Source: Membranipora membranacea (Eukaryota > Bryozoa > Gymnolaemata > Cheilostomatida > Membraniporidae). From it: a stretch of 64,000 nucleotides of DNA. Positions 38,625 to 49,479 of the stretch are shown piece after piece. A model generated the notes under the pieces. That model saw only the letters and a program-made list of their open reading frames with translations, searched no databases and was not told where the DNA came from. Location of the stretch: assembly GCA_914767715.1 (NCBI GenBank), contig OU612067.1, positions 15,815,001 to 15,879,000 on the forward strand. The letters run 5' to 3'. A program made the translations under genes and the position numbers. Every line of letters begins with the position of its first letter. Position 1 is the first letter of the stretch.

Positions 38625-40544
38625 AAAGAAACATAGCAGCACAATGGATCACGAGAAAAATAATATTAGTAAATATTACTGAAATATTGTGAAGAGCTCA
38701 CGCTACTGACTTGACAGGATCGGATTCAAATTTTTTGCTCTGAACTTGACCTGAATTTGAAAGGCATGTTTCAATACATCTCTGGCTAGTATCTGTTTTT
38801 GAGTCACTTGTGGCTCTGGCCTATGTTTGTCACATTCACCCACACAAGTCCGGTGAGCAAGCATGTGTGCAATGTGTCGAACATGCTAAAAATTCATCGA
38901 TGCAAGTCTGAGATTGCCCAAAAAATCATACAATTACAATGATTGTTTGCTGATTCCTTTTGTAACGCGCCTTCCATCACCCTCAGCTTATTAGATCCTG
39001 ATATCTACGATGATCTTCCGGGAATGCTAATTTAAACCATAACAAAAAACATCAACTAATAACAAAATAAGATAAAGGACAAGGATTTTTTGGTGGATAT
39101 CATCAAGTCCATCTGAAGTGGTTGGAAAAATTTTTTTTTAAATACTTAACCCGTTCAGGGATCTAAGATGTCGTGAAGATTGTTGAAAACTATTGCAATA
39201 CTGTTGACAAAAGTATCATTAGGAGGTTATATGGATATCTCCACTTGGAAAACGATGTGAAAAATAAATATAAAATTGATCATAGATGGAGATAGGTGTC
39301 ATTTGATTTCATATCTTGTAACACTTACTGGCAGTGAAATACTGGGTAGCAAGCTCGAGCAATTTAAGATGTCTCAATGATCTAACAAAATTGTGAATGG
39401 ATAGGTAAGGTACTTCGTAACAGAGTGTGGTTTGAAAGCTCGTTTTTGGATCAGATATAGTTGGTTTGTTGTATAATCGGGAATTCTAGTGTGTTATATG
39501 TATACCGTAAATGAGGTGACAGAACGGAAAATTATGGTGGAGTTTCAGTGCAACCCTCTTGATAAAACATTGTGATAAATGTCAAAGATATTCAACAGAG
39601 AAGTTGATATCAATTGGCATACTCTTTTACTGACTATAGGATACTATAATGCACATCAGCTCACAATCAATGCTCCCAGCCAATCACATAGGCCAAATTG
39701 TCGAATACCTTATCTAGTTCACTATATTATATTATGCCATTGTGTCGGATAAATTGGTTCCAGTAAGTACTATATTTGAACTACGTAACAGTATTTCCCT
39801 CATATACCGCTCAGCAAACAGGAGCATTGAGCGCATTGTCATTTTTACAAATGGGTAAGTGCACTAGCTTTGAAGGTTTTGGAATGGGCTCATATAATGC
39901 TATACTTGGGACATGCATGACATGATGGCCGGGCTCTATATCTGGTGCTGCATCACTTTGCAGGGCGGGGCAGCATCCAAGTTGATGAAGCTCTTATAAT
40001 CTTTGATTTTTTCATTCTTTTGTTCAGAGAAACCATAACTTCCCACTTCTGGCGAGTGTTACACACAGTGTTTTAATGTTACAATGTTTTAACTAACTGT
40101 ACCTATTGTTATAACAGGTTGAAAACTAGACCTAATGGCAGCAACCTTAGCAGAAACATTTCACTAAACTTTGAGGTGGACAGTTGGGTGGTTATAGGGT
40201 TAGTCCAAATATCTTGTGTTATCCTACGAAAGAGGGCTACTTGCCATGTTTGATTGGGACAAAGACCAATAATATCCGTTGTCGATTTGCCTTATCCCAG
40301 TTATGTTATGAGAATTTATATCAAGTAGGTCTATCACTACTGTACATGCTCAACAAGATTGATATGTATTGGAGGTAAGTTTATATTGTTAGCTCAATAA
40401 CCAAACTTTCGTGCAAAATGTAAGTTGTCCAGACCTGACATGCTATAATAACCATACTGGCTGTTGCAAATAAATATTTTTACTTGTATTTTCGGTCATG
40501 ATACAAACACAAAATTTTAAATTCTTTGGATTAGGTCTGAGAAG
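38625..40544. other. Intergenic
   Basis: AT-rich sequence beyond the end of the segmental duplication. No similarity to the receptor exons and no repeat was recognised. Confidence 0.45.
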
Positions 40545-40922
40545 TCTGTCCAGATGTAGCTGTCTCCATCTGCTCCTCACAGCATTCAATCTTGCATTTA
40601 GCCAAGATATACCTTCAGTGACGCTTTGCTCACAGGATGATGCTCTTCTACAAGGATATGGAAAAATTATTCACAAACAGGTTAATGTTTGACCGATTAG
40701 AAGCTGTGAGCTACAGCTGCCAGTGCCATCCTTGTCGTATATGATTATTGAGGGGATATTTGAGACATCTGATCCCGATGGGTGCACTTCTGGAACACTA
40801 TCAGTAGATGGCAATCCATTCTGTGTAGAACAGGACCAGTTTGACGCCACCTTATTCAGCTCTGAACTACCAATTCAATCTTCATCGGGCTCAGCAGACT
40901 TCAGAATCTTGTACTATGACAC
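40545..40922 (+). pseudogene. Orphan first exon (signal peptide + CUB-like 1) of a type II receptor
   Basis: Plus-strand sequence aligns with exon 1 of the type II genes (LSRCSCLHLLLTAFNLAFSQ; MIIEGIFETSDPDGCTSGTL; FRILYYDTG, then donor GTGACT at 40923). The family start codon is lost: the position equivalent to ATG reads CTG, although an upstream in-frame ATG exists at 40498. TGA at 40690-40692 replaces a Gly codon in the NVGPIR segment. No CUB-like 2 or CCP exon follows on this strand. Unlike the intact gene it keeps the 10 codons before the donor. A solitary relic of another duplication. Confidence 0.8.
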
Positions 40923-42647
40923 AGGTGACTCAATACAAAAGAATTCAGACCCATTTAAACTGTCTGAGATCCAAAAACTATCTGTAGCGCTATGCAATAT
41001 ACAATATGTTGATGTGAGTGGGCATTATCAGGTCGGCTTGCATTAGTTGAAAAAATTAGCATCATCTTAAAGCTCAAATCTCAAGACCAGAAACGGGATC
41101 ATATCACAGATTTTGGTTTTTTTAAGTTGGCTTCATCATCATTTGTTGGAGACTTGCATATTCACGTATCTGTTTCCGAAGATTTAAAGATTTTAATGCC
41201 ATTCCTTAAAACCAATCCAATTAACTAAGTTTATCACATTGAAATGAAAGCAAATAATCCCAGTTAAAAAACCTGATACCGTGACATATCGCTTTTTAAA
41301 ACTTTTTAATATTGCATTGGTGATTATGTCTAATAGTTATTTTCACAGTTTAAACCTCCCAAATATTTGACGTTGAGTCGCAGTGACCTCTGGAAGTTCA
41401 TTTTGGGGCAAAAAGTGCCCTTTTTAAATTGAGCCCTCTGTGCCTTGTTTTTGACGTATTTGATTAGTTTATGCTGTCACCATATAGAGGAGGCATGGAT
41501 CTAACTGGAGGAGTGACATTTTAGGGAAACTCTATGTTTTTAGGCCTCCTGTCTTCAAGACTTGAACTTGATTTTTGCTATAGTAATAGGGCCATTTCTG
41601 ACCCCTCATTACATCCGCCCCAAATATTGCAGAAACTAAAATTTCCAATTTATTATACCATTTTGGTTTTGTACTGTCATATCCATCCATAATCTTACCA
41701 GCTTACAGATCCTGGTTGTCACAACTGTAACAGATAATAACCCAAAATTTCACTAATTTAGGTCAAAATTTTCCAGCCAAAATTCAGAAATTTATTAAGA
41801 TTTCAGTCAAATTTGTTGCCAGCATGATGAACAGCAGGAGATTGTCTAGATTTTGATCGAAGCGATTATTGATTAAGGCTTTACATCTTGAGATATTTGG
41901 ATTTTCATGGCTAAACTAGCTTTATTTGGTCAAAAACATGCACTCATCTCCAGCCATAAAACTGGAAATAGGTTAACAACATGATATACATTAAACTAGA
42001 GAGTATTTTTACTAGTAGAGGTTTTGATATAAATTTAATAGTAGAGATTAAAGACAAGGCTTTAGGCTTGTATTTAATAAAATAATAGATATATTTCAAA
42101 CATATGCCAACACATGTCCTGCTATGATAGGAATTTAACAAGGAAGAAATGGTATTATACATCATAATGTGCACATTGAGAATGAACAGTTTTCTCAAAT
42201 CAGCTCCTTCTCCTAAAGCACCAACTAGTCATGCTATTGCTTTTCCTTTATCTTTCCAGTTGATTGATTCATGTAGCAACGAAAATGTTGATCTTTCTTT
42301 CTTTCGTTAGTAGTAGTGGCAAGTAATCAGTAGGATCGTAGAATCAACCTTCAAAAAATAAAAATAAAACACAATTGAAATTGTTTGATGCATTTTCTGT
42401 ATTGATTTTTTGGGTTTCATAAAAAGGACAGACTAATTATGCCTCCAATCATAATTTGAGGTTATTCTGATATCCCTCCTAACTCTACAACATCTTGCCA
42501 AAAATGAAATTCAATTTTGATATTTTCCACAACCATCATGTTTAGTTTGAAACATGCGGGGAGTAATCACTACAGCCCGTAGCCAGTGGCCTTGCCAATC
42601 AATAGGTGGACTTAATTCAATGTGGAAACCTATTGGTGTAAAAGTTT
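40923..42647. other. Intergenic
   Basis: No gene recognised. Bases about 41060-41160 resemble intron 1 of the type II genes (same TTTTTTTAAGTTGGC neighbourhood, opposite strand to those copies), extending the relic. Bases 42110-42315 match 2500-2770. Confidence 0.5.
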
Positions 42648-42972
42648 CATCAGTGGCCCTTCTCTCCAGTACAAGTTGTCGAGTTTACCCAGATGCAGTC
42701 AATCTGAACTTTATAACCAGTGTTGGAGTTTTAAGGAAAGCAAATGGCTTACTACTCCTCGGATCGATTAACATGAGAATCGGGACATTAACACGATCAG
42801 AATGATGGAAATATAAGTTATTACCTGGATTACAGGCAAATTTAATATTATTACCTCTGATTATCCAGAGTCAACTTTCTGCTTCTGATCACAAAGAAAA
42901 CCCGCCCACCAACCAGAAGTATGCAAACAACTCCGAGGACAGAACCTACAATGACTACCTGTCGTCGATTAC
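42648..42972 (-). pseudogene. Orphan TM and tail exons of a type II receptor
   Basis: Exon 42855-42972 encodes a TM segment (VIVGSVLGVVCILLVGGRVF, then RSRKLTLDNQR) with good splice sites. Exon 42648-42703 aligns with the next tail exon but reads LTASG followed by TAA, and its donor GT is gone. An Arg interrupts the hydrophobic segment where paralogues have Leu or Ile. No CCP exons lie upstream. Confidence 0.75.
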
Positions 42973-44779
42973 CTGCAATGAAAGAGAACAATATCTTAAG
43001 TCCATCAAAAATCGTATTGAGTTGAACAATGATTGTTTTTACATATTTCATCACCTTTGAAACACAGTTTTTAAATTTCCTATATTTAATTTTGAGTTTC
43101 GATGTTGAACGACTCTGATGCTGATAATTTGTGGGGGGCTTTGTGTTTAGCTACCAAGGAATATAATTTGTAAGCCATCTACCACTGGATAGGATTCCCT
43201 TTTTAAGGCCTAAGAAGCTAATTTGCTCTTATACATACTTGTTGTTTGCATCTGTCTTGTTAATGTATACCTTTTATTATTTGTGAAGATAGGTCTTGTA
43301 TTGATCAAATAAAACTTTGGCGATTTCTATTGTATCGCCTTGAGGATCGATGACATAGTCTGTGAAGAATTCAGCAAACTGAGATTCAATCTGATCAAAC
43401 AAGTCTGTCCGGAATTTCTTTTCATTGAATGGTTTAGACTGCAACAGAAAATATAAAAGTATTTATGACCTTTGGTCAAGTTAATGTGTGTCGAATTAAA
43501 CCATTTGATATTGAACGAAAAAAGAAGTTGTAGCAGTCAGGAAAACCGGCAGGTCCTAGGTATTGATGCCTTCTAAGTTAAAGAAGAGCTAAGTACTCGA
43601 CATTCATACTTACATTTTGATTTCGCTTTTTTAGCATCATATGCCACCATTGGTGTTTTCGAATCAATCTAACGAAAGATTGTCTTGCATGATATATGCA
43701 ATAGTAAGCCTTATCACGTTATTAGTTAGTTCATATTTACCTTTTTCAATGCATCTAAATTGTACTGGAAGAATAAAAACCATCTGTTCCAGTAGTATCT
43801 GTAAAAAGGAACACAAAGGAATCAGTCAGAATCACAACTAAGATACAGATGTGTGAGGTGAAAGATATTACAACGCTTAGCAAAAGCCTCATGTTCTACA
43901 CCATTTTTTGGTGTAAACAGGGGTCTATCACTTTATATCCGCCAGAAAACCACAATCACCTCATTCTTTGCTGAGATAAACAAGATGGAAACATATATAT
44001 ATATTCTGAGTGATTAACTGAAAATAAATTTAAATTAAAAATTGGCGTGGATACTGGGCAGAATTACAATCCACTTTGCCTTTGTGTGGAGTTTTAGCCG
44101 GCTAAGCAGTACGATGTTATCAAGCGAGTGATTGTACGGATTTTGTTCTAAGCACCTGGCTTATTCTAATTAAAAAACTCTCCAGATTGCACGCTTTGGC
44201 TTTCATTTTTGGTTGGTAGGGAAAAACTGAAAACGTTCTAGAATGGCAAATATAATCTAATGATTCAGACAGAAGCAGCTTTAGGATATAGGTGTGGGTG
44301 GGACGGTAACTATCAAAAATATACTCTCAGCTGTATCATTTTGCGAATTCTAAGACAGGTCATTTAATTTGATTCTTCTTCCAATTCCCTTCAAAAGGGT
44401 AAAAACGCGAGATGTTTCAAGACAATAATATGTAAATAATTAATCCTTACTGTGATAATAGATCAGTCCACACCAACAGGACCCCACAAAGTCAGCTGAT
44501 TTATAGCGTTAAATTTGAACAGTTTTCGGTCCGTATCAGTGGTAGCTAGTGATATAGCGTTCTGCACCCATCGACCAAACAGATAACTGCTGTGTGATTT
44601 CATTAGATCATCCATATCTAGTAAGACTGTATTCCATGTTTGTGTCAGAGCTCTGTGTGAAATAAGATGGCTATTACACGATATCAAAGACTAGATACTT
44701 TTTCTTTTGAGTAGCTCCTATTCTACTGGTTAGCTGCTAACAGCTCAAGGGAAGAAGCTTAATATGCAGGTTTACTCCC

Positions 44780-44912
44780 AGATCAAGTTGGATCCATTTT
44801 GCCAGCGTTGGAGTTGCCCCCCTCTGCTGACACCCAGAGGGCCAAAGGCTTTTTGCGTGTCAGTAGAGGGGAAGGAAACTCCAACGCTGGAAAATTGGAG
44901 AAAACTTGATCT
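44780..44912. mobile_element. MITE with AGATCAAG termini
   Basis: A 133-base element with long imperfect inverted ends: AGATCAAGTTGGATCC and, further in, CCAGCGTTGGAGTT at the left, with complements AACTCCAACGCTGG and AACTTGATCT at the right. Inner arms also pair (CCCCTCTGCTGACAC with GTGTCAGTAGAGGGG). It lies upstream of the 44652 exon, in an intron of the NAGLU relic. Confidence 0.75.
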
Positions 44913-45114
44913 AGTAAACTCCATCAAACTAATCTAATCTAATAAGGAAGTTTGGAACAGTCTGCCAGATCATATCAAGGATGGAAGTTCAGCTTGGAAC
45001 GATCAAAAATCACTGCTGACTGACCATCGAACCAACTGACCATTATTAAACAGACTCGCCAATATTTACTATACTAGTGTTGACTGATCTAGGGGTATAT
45101 GAGACAGGTGAGGT

Positions 45115-45330
45115 CTAAATGGTGACGGGTTCTTTGAGGTATTTGTTCGATTTGGTAATGGCACATCAATCACTCTAGCTAGGTAGGGACTAGAATACTG
45201 CAGGTCTATAGTGTGTTTGCACACAACATGTAAAAAAAGAACCCCCATGCCACTTTGATATAAATAGTAGGTGCGTGTCTTGAGTACTTTATTACAGTTC
45301 CAGTACCTGTACTCTGATGAAACTTTAACT
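45115..45330 (+). mobile_element. SINE body fragment
   Basis: Shares TTTGGTAATGGCA, GTGTGTTTGCACA, AAAAAGAAC and CTTTGATATAAA in order with the SINE at 24195-24580. The tRNA-like head is degraded. Confidence 0.55.
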
Positions 45331-46672
45331 TGATGAAAGGGCATGCCTTCCCTGGTTTTCATAGGGTGTTTGGGACCCGGTTTTATGACAGTCTAAATTG
45401 TGAGGAGGCAACTCCCAATACTTCAGTAACAAATCTGAACAGACTTGGGTTCCATTTAAAAATAAAACGCTCACTTACTGAAATTGTGTGATATTAGAAG
45501 TTGAGACCGCTGCCTGTATCTGGTTATAGAGATCACACAGTATCACATACAACATCTCTCTCCAGATTTCAGCTATATCATGTCTGTAAAATAAATACCA
45601 AGTCATAGTGAAAGATCAGTTAAGTTCAGGTTTGTATATTTATTGATAGATGTTTGTACCGATACAGCTGGTTTTCGAAACACTGACTTATAAATACTAA
45701 GAGCTCATTTAGCCTAGGAGCCTAACGCACACCCCCCCCCACCAATCATGGAAAACAAATGTACCCATCAACTAGCTTTCATTAATCTGAGGTGTCAGCA
45801 CACAAACTGGGTGTTTTAAACACCTCTGATGCAAAGAATACACACAAAGAATATCTTCTGATCCAGGATTATAATATATCTGTGTGAAACAGCAAATATA
45901 TGCGGCTATTTTGATTGTTCTAGCTTGCCTTGGTCACTGTTTGGTGGCGTTCTATCATTAAGCGTGGTTGACAATGTTATGCCATTAACAATGCCTGAGC
46001 ACGCAGAATAATTTGTGACCAATCTGGAATTAGTTATACACAACTGAGGACGATACTAGAGTAAATAACGTCTGACGTCCCTGTTGATATGAAGTACACA
46101 TGAAGAGTATTATAATCACAATGCTCATTATCACACAGGGCTGGCTTCATGCTGCTGGGGTCGGAGTTGCGGAGGTTGTACTAGAGAAGGCCTCGAAACA
46201 GTGCTTCACTTATGGTTTCTAGCTGAAGACCTGTATGTTGTGCTGTGATATGCGCTCTACTGTATGCTGTATTCTTTAACTCACCTCAGAAGATCTGATG
46301 CTACCAGTGTTGAGTTCTGTAGAGCTTTTTGTAGATATATTATACTCTGTGACAATGAGGTTGTATTGTACTGAGGCTGCAATAAAACCATAACAATTAC
46401 TACTGTATACAAAATAAATATGTAAACTTTTTACTACAGCTATCAGACAAAAGAGGATAATTTAGCCTCTCTCTGGTTCAACAGTAAATTTTGGACATGA
46501 ATTAACCACATTGGGCTAAGATAATTATTCTGTATCAGAGAAGTCTGTTGGGTTGTTTTGGCTTCCACCGATAACAGGACAAGGTATGAGCATAGATTGA
46601 TTATAAAATGTAAATCAACTTAGAAGCTGCAACAAAAAAACTGGTTTCATCACATAGGGTGCTACTAGATCA

Positions 46673-46740
46673 AGCTTAATCCAATTGCCTGCATTCCAGT
46701 TGCTCTCGTCAACTGACATGTGAAATTAGAGAGGAACGGA
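46673..46740. mobile_element. Partial AGATCAAG-terminus MITE
   Basis: One terminus only (AGATCAAGCTTAATCCAATT, then GCCTGCATTCC). The second end may have been lost when the neighbouring foldback element (46763-47018) inserted. Confidence 0.45.
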
Positions 46741-46762
46741 TTTGTCATGTTTTTGGATGTTG

Positions 46763-47018
46763 GTAATCCCAAAAGGCAGCTTCTTCTAAGATGAACTCAA
46801 AACTAACTTTCAAACCATTAGAAATCTCTTTTACATGTGACAGTGGTCCCAAAATAGTCACATTAGGCGAGAAAACATGCTAAGCATGATTCCATTAGGG
46901 TGACCCACTGACCAACATTTTCAACCACCAACAGGTTTGGTCACATGTAAAAGAGATTTCTAATGGTTTGAAAGTTAGTTTTGAGTTCATCTTAGAAGAA
47001 GCTGCCTTTTGGGATTAC
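46763..47018. mobile_element. Foldback MITE with perfect 79-base inverted ends
   Basis: Left arm 46763-46841 (starts GTAATCCCAAAAGGCAGC) and right arm 46940-47018 (ends GCTGCCTTTTGGGATTAC) are exact reverse complements, around a ~98-base non-coding centre. Perfect arms point to recent insertion or arm-to-arm conversion. It lies in an intron of the NAGLU relic. Confidence 0.9.
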
Positions 47019-47474
47019 TATATTTAGTTTTTTGCAGTGCATCTAAGACTGTCTAAGACTGTCTGATTCAGATATGTGCACCTAATCCATTAACTTACAC
47101 CAGTGTTTAAGTTTATAAACTTACCACAAGATTATACCAGACTTTAGAGAGGTTAGCATCAGAGTAACCATATCTTCTGCTGCTATAGTTATTGATCCTA
47201 TAAACAGACGATGATAATGTGGTAAGAGGCAAACTCATCCAATAAAAAATTACTCATAAGTACACATTATAGAAGGACGCGGTCATCAGCACATGAGGAA
47301 ACCTCAGTCATGGTTTAAATAATATCAAGAGACCTGAACTAGATACAACCAAGGGTTCTTGGGGCCTGAAAAACCCACATAAAATCCCTCTCTCAATGGG
47401 ATCTTGACCCATATCTCTTAATGCACTGATCGCTAGCTGAAAAGCAATCGCATCAACTGATTTCCCTGTATTGC

Positions 47475-47570
47475 CTAGATCAAGTTTGATCCAGTTGGCC
47501 TGCATTCGAAATCGCTCCCCTTCTACTGATAATCCTTTACATCTTACGGTGGAGGGGAGCAACAGATCGA
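47475..47570. mobile_element. MITE fragment with AGATCAAG terminus
   Basis: Starts AGATCAAGTTTGATCC and continues TTGGCCTGCATTC like the 25486 copy. Inner inverted segments (CTCCCCTTCTACTG; GGAGGGGAG) follow, but the second terminus is unclear. It lies in the gap where the catalytic exons of NAGLU should be. Confidence 0.5.
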
Positions 47571-47981
47571 GGAGTTCACCACTTTGTGCAAACTTGAAAC
47601 AGTGTAAATTATGACAAGTGAACATCTAATCCTCCCGGTCTGCAGGTCAAGATATGATGATTACATGAGCGCACATAAAACCTGCTGCTGTTACAGAAAT
47701 ATTATCATGAGCATAGGAAATTCTGGTGTGGATGACAAAACATGAATTAAGTTGACAAATACAGTATACTAGACGCAAGTATTCAATTTCTCTAGTTAGC
47801 ATGAGCTGCCAAATCTACCTCACCTCAAACGTGTCCCGGCCCTCAGGGCCGATGCTGCTATTTATAAATATCCTGAACTCATCACTTCTTGAAGGTAAGA
47901 GCCTAGAGATGAGACCTTCCACCGCTTTCTGTTGGGTTTTACTAGTAGAGTCCGATACTATGTGGTCTATGGAGCCATAAC

Positions 47982-49479
47982 CTACAAAATAATTACAGTT
48001 AGATTATTATTATTTTTATTGTTCTATATCTCTCCAACCATTGAAAATCAAGATATATCTGATCATGCATTGTCACACTAGTTTGAAGAACACTGTTGAT
48101 GAGGGGACAGAAGATTGGAAACAGCAGAAATTTTCTAGAGAATCGAAAAGATGGAAAGATGTTTAGAAAATGGAGTCAGTTGTGAAAGCTTAGATGATGT
48201 AACTTGCCTGGTCTGCGAGTGAGTTATGAAGATACCGTCTGCCAGATCTTTAGATGTCGATATTGATACAAGTAAAATAGCTGAGCTGGCTGAGAGGTTG
48301 TGAGTTGTTGGCTGATGATATGTCATATAGTTAGCATTAATACTTGTCACCGGGTCAGGCGTTCCTCCTAGTATCAACTGACTGTTGGAGACTGATATCA
48401 GAAAACCTGCCTGTCTGGCAGTGATGGAAATGAAGATGTTGAGATTGTGATGAATGATGTGATGGATGTTGGTGGTCGAGCTGAACCTAGGATGAGGGAC
48501 CTTTGTGGAAGAAGTTGAACTTCATGATGTGACATGAGCAAGACAACTCCGACATAATCAGCTGGGGATTGTTATTGAAACTTTGCATTTAGAAGATCAA
48601 AGACAAGCCACTCTATTCAGTTCTCTCAATGGGACGAGGGGAAACACCGAATGAACGCTATAACGATTTGTAAGAACAGTACGATGGACGACATTGATCT
48701 CCAATGTTTCTTGCACATTTGTGAGACCTGCGTTATGAAGATATTATAATCGCTATCGTTCTGATGTCATCAGCAAGTCATCATGTACAGCATTTGTCCT
48801 ACCGGTATCCCGGCCTACTATGCATGGTTCATCAACACATAATCAAAGCCTTGAACTGTCATTTGAAATTGTTCAATTATAGAGAGTTCCATACATGAGG
48901 TCAGGCTATGAGAGGCGCAGTAACATCAGCCATGGACATACTCAATCTCTCTCCTCTTCAATCATTCGCCAATATGAATCTTCAGTGAGTATCTATATAA
49001 TATACTCATTTTTGCAACACTTCACTGGGAGATTATAGTGAGAGCATTGAATGAGCAAACAATTATCTATATGGTCTCTGAACAAGTGGACATATCTGTT
49101 CCTGTGGAGGCTGTAAACTAATTATGATATTGAGATAATTGACTTAAGCCTGATAAGACCATTGTTTAGATATGAGAAAAGTTGAGGAGCATAAGGCGAT
49201 GGCAATGGTAACTAAAACAGTATAATATGGGATTTTTGCCCACAGCCTCTGACAGGCTGTACTAGGAGATAAGATCAGAACGACGAGTATAAGGACAACG
49301 GAAAAGGTACTGGCAACTGCAATAGAACAGCAGTATGAAGCATTCAATACGGCCAGCCGGACAAGTCAGTATGAGTTGGTTGTCCCTTGAATAAATAATC
49401 CAGACTTGCTACAATTTCAAAAGCTGTCAGCTAGACTTTCAAAGCTGTCTTTATATTGCAGGGAGAGAAGAAATGTATA
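47982..49479. other. Intergenic or NAGLU 5' region
   Basis: No clear gene. On the minus strand 49347 down to about 49250 reads MNASYCCSIAVASTFSVVLI..., signal-peptide-like, and could have been the NAGLU first exon. A phase-1 GT follows TACAGCCT but is a poor donor, so this link is only a suggestion. Confidence 0.3.

Larger units (their letters stand above)
43277..47981 (-). pseudogene. NAGLU: Alpha-N-acetylglucosaminidase (NAGLU) relic lacking the catalytic middle
   Basis: Readable exons: 47824-47981 (AVEGLISRLL...DTFE, the N-terminal NAGLU domain), 47125-47197 (YSSRRYGYSDANLSKVW), 46285-46376, 45479-45583 (LRHDIAEIWREML), ~44463-44652 (SSYLFGRWVQNA; NQLTLWGP), 43741-43798 (YYWNRWFLFFQYNL) and 43277-43438 (last exon, ending in a GDT...A motif and stop TAA). 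Order, motifs and mostly compatible phases identify lysosomal alpha-N-acetylglucosaminidase (GH89), which removes terminal GlcNAc from heparan sulfate. Between the first two exons only ~630 bases remain, where the family has roughly 350 residues of TIM-barrel with the catalytic acids, and phases do not match (0 into 2). After LTLWGPVGVD the frame meets TGA and the usual DYANKQW segment is not found. AATAAA overlaps the final stop. Most likely a pseudogene. Confidence 0.75.

Noticed and set aside
40184-40378. Frame ending at a strong GTAAGT donor
   Set aside because: It needs a TTG start, is preceded by a stop, and shows no similarity to the receptors or any family I know.
47308-47625. Minus-strand frame in the NAGLU gap, considered as missing catalytic exons
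   Set aside because: Translation does not resemble the NAGLU catalytic domain, and part of it is the MITE at 47475.
49144-49347. Signal-peptide-like frame upstream of the NAGLU relic
   Set aside because: A hydrophobic N-terminus is present, but the only suitable donor is poor and 1.2 kb separates it from the next exon. Not enough to call it the NAGLU first exon.
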